A stretch of DNA of 20,704 nt from NCBI GenBank assembly GCA_040755755.1, contig JBFLZW010000073.1:1-20704 (forward strand). The letters run 5' to 3'. The position numbers and the translations under genes were made by a program. Source of the DNA: a bacterium. GTDB taxonomy: Bacteria; SZUA-182; DTGQ01. Of this stretch, positions 15,057-20,704 are shown piece after piece. Positions within the stretch are counted from its first letter, which is position 1; every line of letters starts with the position of its first letter. The notes beneath the pieces are model-generated. The model was not told the DNA's origin, searched no databases, and saw nothing but the letters and a program-made list of their open reading frames with translations.

Positions 15057-18000
15057 CTATATCATTGTGGTGGGGCACAGGGGATTTCTCTTCTGTCGCC
15101 GCCGCACCAGCCACTTTCTTCCCTCTTCACAAAGCAGGATGACCGGGCCAAAGGTAAACAGAAGCGCCCAATCCTTCAGACCGATGGGAGCAAGACCGAA
15201 GATATTCTGGAAGAAGGGCGTATATACGAAAAGGAAAATTAAAGCGATTTCGCTGATGATACCGCCAAGGACCAGTTTATTACTGAAAAATCCCACCTTG
15301 AAAATTGATTCCCGGTCAGTCCGGCAGCAGAAGACATTGCCGATCTGGACAGTGACGATACCGGCCAGGCACATGGTCGTAGCCATAATGTAGACTGGTC
15401 CGTTCGGGTAGGCATAGGCCGGGTTATTCGTCGGCGGTACAAGCGTCCCCCAGCTTAGGCCGTGGGTCCAGTAAAGAAAGTAGTAGCCCACCATACACAG
15501 GGCAGCTTCGATCATGCCCAGGAACCCATAGGCTCTCAGGAACAGCTTGGTATTGATCATCCGCTCGTTTTGCAGCCGGGGAGGCCGGTTCATGGTTCCC
15601 GGCTCAGGGGCTTCCACACCAAGGCCAAGAGCAGGCACCAGGTCTGTGCCCAAATCCACTGCCAGGATCTGCATAACCGTCAGGGGCAGGGGAATCTTGA
15701 ACATGACAAAGAGGATAAAAGGAATAATCTCCGGCATGTTGCTGGCGAAGATATAGGTTACAAACCGTTTGATATTGGCATAGACAGCCCGGCCCTCTTC
15801 GATACCGGCAACGATGCTGGCAAAATTATCGTCGGTGATAATCATATTGGCCGCTTCCTTGGCCACATCATTGGCATGCATTCCTAGGGCAACGCCGATG
15901 TCTGCTTTTTTCAGGGCCGGAGCGTCGTTAACCCCGTCTCCGGTTACGGCCACGATATACCCTTCATCTTTCAGACAGGAGACAATCCGCATTTTCTGGT
16001 CAGGGGCCATACGGGCAAAGATTACCGGCCCCTTGAGAATAGTCTTCAATTTCTGATCATCCATGTCTGACAGCTCATGGCCGGTAATGACCGTGACGTT
16101 ATCCGGATCTTCAATCATGCCGATCTTGTGGGCAATGGATTTGGCGGTCAGGCCATAGTCTCCGGTGATCATGATGACCTTGATCCCGGCATTGCGGCAA
16201 TCGGCAATAGCTTTGGGTACTTCAACCCTTGGGGGATCGATCATGGCCGTCAGGGCCAGGAAGGTGAGGGATTTTTCCACGTTTTCATTGCTGTAATGGG
16301 TTAACGACGACAGTTCCTGGTCCTCGCGGCAGGCTACAGCCAGCACCCTGAGTCCTTCCCTGGCAAACAGGTCGTTCTGGCGGGTAATCGACTGACGCAT
16401 CTGCGGCGTCAGTTTTTCTTTTTTGCCATTGATGAGAATCGAATCACACTGGGCCAGAGTCTCAATGGGTGCTCCCTTGGTAAAGGCTAATTTTTTGCCA
16501 TCCGGAGTTTGATTGATGGTGGTCATTCGCTTTCGGATCGACTCAAAAGGAAGATGGCCGATCCGCAGGTAATCCACTGTCAGCGCTTCGGTATCCACCC
16601 CGGCTTTCTGTGCCAGAACGATAAGAGAGCCTTCAGTGGGGTCGCCCATGATCCTCCAGGAGGTTGTCTGCGAAGTGGGAGCGAGAAGGTGAGCATTATT
16701 GCACAGTACGGCTGAGGTAAAAAACAGACGGCAGGCAGGATCCTGCTGCAGGTCAGAGGGGGTGATCAGCCGCCCTTTCTCATCATGGAACTCCCCTTTG
16801 GGTTCATAGGAAGTGCCGCTGACATCGATCAGCTTCTGGTTGATAAAAATTTTGCAGACACTGATCTGGTTTGTGGTCAGGGTACCGGTTTTATCCGTGC
16901 AGATAACATTGGTGCAGCCCAGGGTTTCCACCGAGGAAAGCTGCTTGATCAGAACGTTTCGCTTGGCCATCCGCTGAACACCCATGGCCAGAGCCAGTGA
17001 AACCGTGGGCAGGAGCCCCTCCGGAATATTGGCGACGATGATACCAATGGTGAAGATGAAAGAACCGATCAGAGAGAGCCCGCCCAGGCTCTTTCCCAGG
17101 AAGAAAAAGATGATCCCCATGCCAACGGCCAGGATAGAAATGATATTGACCATTTTTTCCATTTCTTTCTGGAGCGGGCTCAGCTCTTTCTTGACCGACT
17201 GGGTCAGCCGGGCAATTTTGCCGATTTCCGTATTCATACCGGTACCGATCACGACTCCCCGGCCACTGCCCGATGTTACCGAAGTTCCGGCGAAAATCAC
17301 ATTTGGCAGCTCGGTCCACAAAAGAATCGCTCCATCTTCAATGGGCTCGGACATTTTGTAGATGGGCCGGGACTCTCCGGTCAGGGCTGCATTATTGACC
17401 CGCATTTCGTGAGATTCTATCAGCCGGGCATCCACCGGGATGCTGTCTCCCTCCTCAAGGAAAATAATATCACCGGGCACCAGCTCTGAAGAGAGAACCT
17501 CGGTTTTCTGGCCGTTGCGAAGAATGCTGGATTTTTGAGGCAGCAGCTTTTGCAAAGCCTCAATGGCCTTTTCCGCTTTGAATTCCTGCCAGAAAGAGAA
17601 TACGGCGTTAATCAGGATCACCGCAAAGATAGCCCAGCCCAGTTGCGGCATATCCACACCGGGAATAAAGCACAAGAACCCGCCAACCCAGAGGAGGATG
17701 GCAAAGAGAGAAATAAAGTTTTTCAGGAGCTTGACGTAGACAGGAGTCTGCTTGATCTTCTTCAGGATATTGGGACCATAAACCTCCAGCCGCCTTTTTG
17801 CCTCTTCCTGGCTCAGCCCATTCTCCGAGGTCTGGAGCTCTGCAAAAATACTTTTCCTGTCGAGGTTGATGAATCCGTATTTTCCCTTGTCCTCTTCATC
17901 CACCAGAATTTTGTAGACTTTTTCCGGAGAGTCCGCCTGTTCCACACGTGCCCGGAGCTTTTCATTTCCCAGGATGCTCGATATTTTGGCCAGGATCTGC

Positions 18001-18347
18001 AAATGGGTAGAGGTCTGGTCGCTGGGAGTGATAAAAAGGAAGAATATCTTGCAGGGCTTCCCATCAATGGCGTTAAAATCAAGACCCTCTTTGATAACAG
18101 CCAGTCTGACTACCGGCTCCTTAAGACCGTCGAGCCTGATATGGGGAATGGCAACACCATTGCCAACTCCGGTCGAGGAAATCTCTTCCCTCTCCAGGAG
18201 TTGCTGGATTATCTGCCGCTGCGCAATTGTTCCATTGCCATTCAAAGCAAGTGATGGCGGAACGATCCGGGATAAAAGATCTTCCCGATCCTTGACTTTG
18301 GACAAACAGGAAATTTTTTCTGAATCAAGCAGTTCGTAAATTTTCAT
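15057..18347 (-). CDS. PTS EIIA-Ntr-like domain fused to a Na+,K+-ATPase-type (P2C) P-type ATPase
   Basis: A 1096-residue membrane protein. Residues 1-150 are a PTS EIIA (PtsN-type) domain with the phosphorylatable histidine (H69 in GVAIPHIRL). Residues about 160 to the end are a complete P-type ATPase: cation-ATPase N-terminal domain, NNAALTGES actuator motif, PEGLL in M4 (E443), phosphorylated D485 in DKTGTLTTN, the TGD...TGDGVNDAPAL hinge, and about ten membrane segments. M5 SNMPEIIPF (N870, E873) and M6 DLGTDLVPAL (D898, D902) match the cation-binding residues of Na+,K+-ATPase, so a monovalent cation pump is expected. No beta subunit is nearby. The start at 18347 fits the EIIA family (MKIYELLD); AAGGAGG lies 14 bases upstream, rather far. 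An in-frame ATG at 18371 overlaps that Shine-Dalgarno. The HAD gene follows in the same operon. Confidence 0.93.
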   Translation of the reverse strand: MKIYELLDSEKISCLSKVKDREDLLSRIVPPSLALNGNGTIAQRQIIQQLLEREEISSTGVGNGVAIPHIRLDGLKEPVVRLAVIKEGLDFNAIDGKPCKIFFLFITPSDQTSTHLQILAKISSILGNEKLRARVEQADSPEKVYKILVDEEDKGKYGFINLDRKSIFAELQTSENGLSQEEAKRRLEVYGPNILKKIKQTPVYVKLLKNFISLFAILLWVGGFLCFIPGVDMPQLGWAIFAVILINAVFSFWQEFKAEKAIEALQKLLPQKSSILRNGQKTEVLSSELVPGDIIFLEEGDSIPVDARLIESHEMRVNNAALTGESRPIYKMSEPIEDGAILLWTELPNVIFAGTSVTSGSGRGVVIGTGMNTEIGKIARLTQSVKKELSPLQKEMEKMVNIISILAVGMGIIFFFLGKSLGGLSLIGSFIFTIGIIVANIPEGLLPTVSLALAMGVQRMAKRNVLIKQLSSVETLGCTNVICTDKTGTLTTNQISVCKIFINQKLIDVSGTSYEPKGEFHDEKGRLITPSDLQQDPACRLFFTSAVLCNNAHLLAPTSQTTSWRIMGDPTEGSLIVLAQKAGVDTEALTVDYLRIGHLPFESIRKRMTTINQTPDGKKLAFTKGAPIETLAQCDSILINGKKEKLTPQMRQSITRQNDLFAREGLRVLAVACREDQELSSLTHYSNENVEKSLTFLALTAMIDPPRVEVPKAIADCRNAGIKVIMITGDYGLTAKSIAHKIGMIEDPDNVTVITGHELSDMDDQKLKTILKGPVIFARMAPDQKMRIVSCLKDEGYIVAVTGDGVNDAPALKKADIGVALGMHANDVAKEAANMIITDDNFASIVAGIEEGRAVYANIKRFVTYIFASNMPEIIPFILFVMFKIPLPLTVMQILAVDLGTDLVPALGLGVEAPEPGTMNRPPRLQNERMINTKLFLRAYGFLGMIEAALCMVGYYFLYWTHGLSWGTLVPPTNNPAYAYPNGPVYIMATTMCLAGIVTVQIGNVFCCRTDRESIFKVGFFSNKLVLGGIISEIALIFLFVYTPFFQNIFGLAPIGLKDWALLFTFGPVILLCEEGRKWLVRRRQKRNPLCPTTMI

Positions 18348-18414
18348 GGTACGAGTACTTACCTCCTTCATATCCTGCCGACGGCAAAAAACTGATCGCC
18401 GAACGGAAACTGAA

Positions 18415-18423
18415 ATTATAGCA
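18415..18423 (-). promoter_or_regulatory. extended -10 promoter for the EIIA-ATPase operon
   Basis: On the minus strand TGCTATAAT is a perfect extended -10 element; the -35 region is poor. The predicted start is near 18408, about 60 bases before the ATG at 18347. Confidence 0.5.
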
Positions 18424-18500
18424 CAAATCGTCAATATGGGAAACAATACTTTCTTATTTCATCGCCTATTGAGGGTAATTTCTTCCCCCCTCCTGAGCTG

Positions 18501-18533
18501 TCAATAAAAAAACCTCCCATATTGGTGGGAGGT
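18501..18533 (-). terminator. minus-strand rho-independent terminator upstream of the ATPase promoter
   Basis: On the minus strand ACCTCCCA-CCAATA-TGGGAGGT (8-bp stem, 6-base loop) is followed by seven T. It ends a transcript arriving from higher coordinates, where no annotated gene lies on this strand. It is upstream of the predicted ATPase promoter, so it is probably not an attenuator of that operon. Confidence 0.8.
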
Positions 18534-18779
18534 CTTCCGACAGGGCTGATTTTCAACCTGGCTGATAAACATTGACTGTTAAATGTATCCCGGTTTCAAC
18601 ACGCATAAATCATGCCATAAATCAAAAAAGTCACCTTTTGGCTAAGTATCAATATAATAATAAAATTCTCCAGGTGAACTGCCTGATGGAAGATTTTCCT
18701 TTCTCCAGCCGAAGCGATTAAATCCTGGCACCATGTTCAGGGCAAAATTTCATTTTGTTTTGACATATATTATGTATAA
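18505..18779 (-). ncRNA. candidate small RNA or small-peptide mRNA
   Basis: A minus-strand promoter-like pair (18786-18814) and a strong terminator (18501-18533) bracket about 275 bases with no long ORF. Within it an ATG at 18734 opens a 30-codon frame (18734-18642) rich in Gly, aromatic and charged residues, but without a clear Shine-Dalgarno. After its TAG the same frame stays open for 20 more codons. The unit may be a regulatory RNA, a small-protein gene or a decayed gene. I could not match it to 6S RNA or another known family. Confidence 0.4.
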
Positions 18780-18788
18780 CAATAAGTT
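18760..18788 (+). promoter_or_regulatory. possible plus-strand promoter for the 54-residue ORF
   Basis: TTGACA (18760-18765) is perfect, but the -10 at 17 bases is TAAGTT, a weak match. An inverted repeat ACATA-TAT-TATGT (18763-18775) overlaps the -35. The site overlaps the minus-strand promoter, so only one may be real. Confidence 0.3.
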
Positions 18789-18814
18789 ATAGCCTATTGC
18801 CTCCTTTTTGTCAT
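18786..18814 (-). promoter_or_regulatory. promoter of the candidate minus-strand small RNA
   Basis: ATGACA (18814-18809), 17 bases, TATAAC (18791-18786) on the minus strand; each hexamer is one base off consensus. The predicted start is near 18779. Confidence 0.45.
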
Positions 18815-18931
18815 CAGCTTCATTTTGGGCAGGCCAGCACGTAAGTTCCTGATAGAAACATCGTCTACTGAATCAAAGTAATTAAAAACAGCACCTGAAG
18901 ATTCATCTTCACTGTTCGAGAGGATCAAGCA

Positions 18932-19096
18932 ATGACGACTGCCAAATTAAACCGCCTCAAGTCCCGCATGGATCGAGAGCTCAACCGTTGCCTGGCTTCA
19001 TCTTTTTTCAGCAACGTAATCTATACCGCCCTCAAGAGAGAGCAGATTTCCCAGCGGTATCTCAGACTCATGCAGGCAGCAATGCGGAAAAACTGA
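18932..19096 (+). CDS. small basic protein of unknown function (54 residues)
   Basis: I do not recognise this protein. It begins MTTAKLNRLKSRMDRELNR and ends LRLMQAAMRKN. It is rich in Arg, Lys, Leu and Ala, with one cysteine and a short central hydrophobic stretch (SSFFSNVIYTALK), so it is probably helical and amphipathic, and cytosolic. GAGAGG stands 8 bases before the ATG. Codon use looks like that of neighbouring genes, favouring a real gene over chance. It stands alone between the candidate minus-strand small RNA and a cluster of inverted repeats. A small regulator or nucleic-acid-binding peptide is conceivable but unsupported. Confidence 0.5.
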   Translation: MTTAKLNRLKSRMDRELNRCLASSFFSNVIYTALKREQISQRYLRLMQAAMRKN

Positions 19097-19342
19097 TTAC
19101 CGGTACCCGGCTCGCCTTGACCGGTTCCGGGCATGATATAGGCTGAGGCTGCCTGCCTTGCCGGAAAGCAGGGCACTCCTAATGGAGCCCTATGGGAATT
19201 TCTCGGCCCCGCTATTCCTGATCCATTATAGAGGCCCATCCTATAATGACCAGGCCGGTATCCATGTGGATACCAGTATGAAGCACGTTTTTTCCCACTA
19301 TCTACCTGCCTTTCAAAGTTTTTAGTCTCTTTAAGCTGATTT
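19097..19342. other. intergenic region with clustered inverted repeats
   Basis: No convincing gene. Two adjacent hairpins are clear: CCTG...CATTATAG (19217-19231) with CTATAATG...CAGG (19241-19254), then GGTATCC-ATGT-GGATACC (19257-19274). A third, TGCCTGC with GCAGGGCA (about 19150-19180, one bulge), and CCGG-rich repeats near 19100-19132 precede them. It may encode a structured RNA or be an old insertion-element relic. Confidence 0.45.
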
Positions 19343-19378
19343 ATACCAAAGAAAAGCCATTTTGGTATTGCTTATAAT
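19343..19378 (+). promoter_or_regulatory. operator-like palindrome and -10 box of the methyltransferase operon
   Basis: ATACCAAA (19343-19350) and TTTGGTAT (19361-19368) form a perfect inverted repeat with 8-base arms and a 10-base spacer. A perfect TATAAT follows at 19373-19378 with no good -35, as expected of a site needing or blocked by a bound regulator. No regulator gene is adjacent. Confidence 0.5.
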
Positions 19379-19451
19379 TTATTAAACCATCACAGTTGAC
19401 TCCGTAATGCCTTGTGTTAAGATATTTCAGACGGAGATTGATGGCACAAAC

Positions 19452-19904
19452 ATGGGAAGACAGAGGTCATTTTTGATGCCGAACGGGAGAGCATTTAAGA
19501 CTGACGTTAGTTTTCTTGAGAAACTTGCTATCGGAGCATGTGGTACCAAAAATGTATCACAAGAAATACGAGCTGAAGCAGCCCGTGCGCTGGCCAAGAT
19601 ATCAGAAAATAACACTGAGAAGGTTTTAGAGCAATTTGCATCAGCAGATGAGATAACAAGGCCGGGTATTGCTTGGGCACTCAGTAAACGGGGTCGATTG
19701 GATATTCGTAAAATAATAGACATTGTCCCATTAGATTCAATTGACACAAGGCAATGGGTAGCATTTATGCTGGGTTATGCTGAACATAATCAACTTATTG
19801 GAAAAATTGAGGACTTAAAGAATATAGACTCTGAATTATATTTTGCAGTCACCCTGCTCTGGAAAATTATATCAAGTTGGGTATACAATCTTGAGGAGGT
19901 TTAA
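19452..19904 (+). CDS. HEAT-repeat-like protein next to a DNA methyltransferase
   Basis: From residue 1 (MGRQRSFLMPNGRAFKTDVS) the N-terminus resembles, from memory, a family of larger proteins with a GRRRSF-LPDGR-F-TDVSFLEKL start; that link is unverified. From about residue 35 it becomes an alpha-helical HEAT-like region (EIRAEAARALAKISE, then TRPGIAWALSKRG, then TRQWVAFMLGYAEHNQ). The frame is open from an ATG at 19407, but its first 15 codons look non-coding. Other candidates are 19452 (used here, by the N-terminal pattern) and 19476, which has AGAGG nine bases before it. The stop is 3 bases before the methyltransferase ATG and the terminal GAGGAGGTT serves as that gene's Shine-Dalgarno. 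The role is unknown; a partner of the methyltransferase or a shortened relic is likely. Confidence 0.6.
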   Translation: MGRQRSFLMPNGRAFKTDVSFLEKLAIGACGTKNVSQEIRAEAARALAKISENNTEKVLEQFASADEITRPGIAWALSKRGRLDIRKIIDIVPLDSIDTRQWVAFMLGYAEHNQLIGKIEDLKNIDSELYFAVTLLWKIISSWVYNLEEV

Positions 19905-19907
19905 TTG

Positions 19908-20645
19908 ATGCTCAATAGTACTCCTACACCATTATATTCTACCGAGTATGGTACTGCCTACGTTGGAGACTCCTACGATTTATTGAAGAAATTAGGCACC
20001 GCGTCTGTTGACCTTGTGTTAACATCACCGCCTTTTGCTCTCCAAAGGAAAAAAGAGTATGGGAATGAAGACCAGGAGGAGTATGTAGACTGGCTCCTCA
20101 GATTCGGTCCTGAAATTCTCAGGGTATTAAAGCCGACCGGGAGTTTTGTTTTAGATATTGGAGGGGCATATAAGGAAGGAATACCTGTACGTTCTTTGCA
20201 TAGTTACCGTATTCTTATACGACTCTGTGATGAGTGCGGCTTTAACCTTGCCGAAGAGTTTTTCTGGTATAATCCTGCAAAACTTCCATCTCCTATAGAG
20301 TGGGTTAATAAACGAAAAATACGGGTAAAAGATTCTGTAAATACTGTGTGGTGGTTATCAAAAACAGAGGAACCAAAGGCCGATGTAAAAAAGGTGCTAA
20401 TCCCTTACTCAGACAGAATGAAAACTTTGTTAGAGAATCCAGAAGCATTTTACAAACCGAAGAAACGTCCATCTGGCCACGATATTTCATATGGATTCAA
20501 AGTTAAAAACGAAGGTGCAATTCCATCTAATCTGCTTCAGATATCAAATACTGAGAGTAACTCAAAGTACCTTAGACTGAATGGCACTTACATAAGAATT
20601 AGTAATTCTCCCGCAGAGACGCTGAGACGCAGAGGATATCATTGA
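19908..20645 (+). CDS. PvuII-like N4-cytosine DNA methyltransferase, C-terminally truncated
   Basis: Residues 1-224 closely follow M.PvuII, a beta-class N4-cytosine methyltransferase: YVGDSYDLL, the catalytic motif IV LTSPPFALQRKKEYGN (S40-P-P-F43), LKPTGSFVLDIGGAY, LPSPIEWVNKRKIRVKD, PYSDRMK, RPSGHDI and NLLQISNTESN. In this class the SAM-binding F-x-G-x-(N/T) motif lies in the C-terminal third. Here the homology stops at about base 20580, and the last 21 residues are unrelated, encoded partly by a GCAGAGACGCTGAGACGC-type repeat. The product (245 residues against 336 for M.PvuII) lacks that motif and should be inactive. The ATG at 19908 has GAGGAGGT upstream; the TTG at 19905 is unlikely. 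No restriction enzyme gene is visible, although the window ends soon after. Confidence 0.85.
   Translation: MLNSTPTPLYSTEYGTAYVGDSYDLLKKLGTASVDLVLTSPPFALQRKKEYGNEDQEEYVDWLLRFGPEILRVLKPTGSFVLDIGGAYKEGIPVRSLHSYRILIRLCDECGFNLAEEFFWYNPAKLPSPIEWVNKRKIRVKDSVNTVWWLSKTEEPKADVKKVLIPYSDRMKTLLENPEAFYKPKKRPSGHDISYGFKVKNEGAIPSNLLQISNTESNSKYLRLNGTYIRISNSPAETLRRRGYH
20611..20637. repeat. GCAGAGACGC-type iterated motif at the methyltransferase break
   Basis: The bases cgcagagacgctgagacgca (with flanks) iterate a roughly 9-base gagacgcag motif, a kind of dispersed repeat seen in many bacterial intergenic regions. It lies inside the non-homologous tail of the truncated methyltransferase. Confidence 0.5.
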
Positions 20646-20690
20646 AAAGTAAAAGTAAAACAAGTTCCTCCTTGTGCCTTTTTACTTTTT
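20645..20690 (+). repeat. A/T-rich inverted repeat, terminator-like
   Basis: AAAAGTAAAA (20645-20654) can pair with TTTTACTTTT (20680-20689), and ACAAG (20660-20664) with CTTGT (20671-20675). It starts at the methyltransferase stop codon and could serve as a terminator or be another dispersed iterated motif (AAAAGTAAAAGTAAAA). Confidence 0.45.
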
Positions 20691-20704
20691 GCTTGCTTCC
20701 AGGC

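Noticed and set aside
15049-15114. Overlapping upstream GTG start for the HAD gene
   Set aside because: The GTG at 15048 has AGGAG at five bases and gives the normal N-terminus; the upstream stretch is simply the ATPase tail in another frame.
18347-18533. Riboswitch or attenuator for the ATPase, such as a c-di-AMP (ydaO-type) element
   Set aside because: The terminator hairpin lies upstream of the predicted ATPase promoter, and I found no ydaO-type conserved blocks.
18642-18734. 30-codon ORF as a confident gene
   Set aside because: There is no clear ribosome-binding site and no recognisable family; it is kept only as part of the small-RNA candidate.
19021-19239. 72-codon minus-strand ORF
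   Set aside because: It overlaps the 54-residue plus-strand ORF and the hairpin cluster, and its Gly/Pro-rich composition looks random.
1-20704. CRISPR array, tRNA or rRNA genes
   Set aside because: No regularly spaced identical repeats of CRISPR length were seen, and no tRNA cloverleaf or rRNA sequence was recognised on either strand. The short iterated motifs lack spacers.

Overview
The window comes from a bacterium of moderate GC content with mostly Shine-Dalgarno-led genes and near-consensus sigma-70-type promoters. Secreted proteins with Sec signals, an IS66 remnant, an Rpn-family nuclease and many intergenic short-motif repeats suggest an uncultured Gram-negative, perhaps of deltaproteobacterial or neighbouring candidate-phylum type. 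No rRNA or other marker gene is present, so this placement is weak.

Left flank (1-1534): mobile-element debris. The minus strand carries IS66 accessory genes tnpA and tnpB without a visible tnpC. Beside them is the C-terminal remnant of another transposase on the plus strand. Minus-strand block 1 (1619-3300): an Rpn/PD-(D/E)XK protein whose stop codon overlaps the start of uridine phosphorylase (udp). Minus-strand block 2 (3461-7976): Maf nucleotide pyrophosphatase with its own promoter. Then a DUF1611-like P-loop protein overlaps an M14-type (aspartoacylase/succinylglutamate desuccinylase) deacylase, both read from a consensus promoter. ATP-dependent PEP carboxykinase (pckA) follows.

Central accessory region (7977-14381): a gene-poor stretch of about 1 kb holds an extremely AT-rich tract, a hairpin-bearing leader and a signal-peptide-like small ORF killed by a stop at codon 3. 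It precedes a 1395-residue secreted protein that joins a papain-like (C1A) protease, a clostripain-like (C11) protease, two copies of a beta-sandwich domain and a seven-repeat FG-GAP propeller. That gene ends in a perfect 16-bp terminator hairpin. Next comes a periplasmic TPR protein behind a consensus promoter, converging on the following operon.

Minus-strand block 3 (14326-18423): a P-type ATPase of the Na+,K+-ATPase (P2C) type with a PTS EIIA-Ntr-like domain fused to its N-terminus, followed 8 nt later by a beta-phosphoglucomutase-like HAD phosphatase. Upstream is an orphan minus-strand promoter-to-terminator unit of about 275 nt (candidate small RNA or small-peptide gene) and a 54-residue plus-strand ORF.

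Right flank (19097-20704): a run of inverted repeats, then a small operon behind a palindromic operator. It encodes a HEAT-like protein and a PvuII-like N4-cytosine DNA methyltransferase that has lost its C-terminal SAM-binding third, replaced by repeat sequence. It looks like a decaying restriction-modification module.

The most noteworthy items are the EIIA-P-type ATPase fusion, the double cysteine protease, the interrupted secreted-peptide ORF, the orphan minus-strand transcript and the broken methyltransferase.
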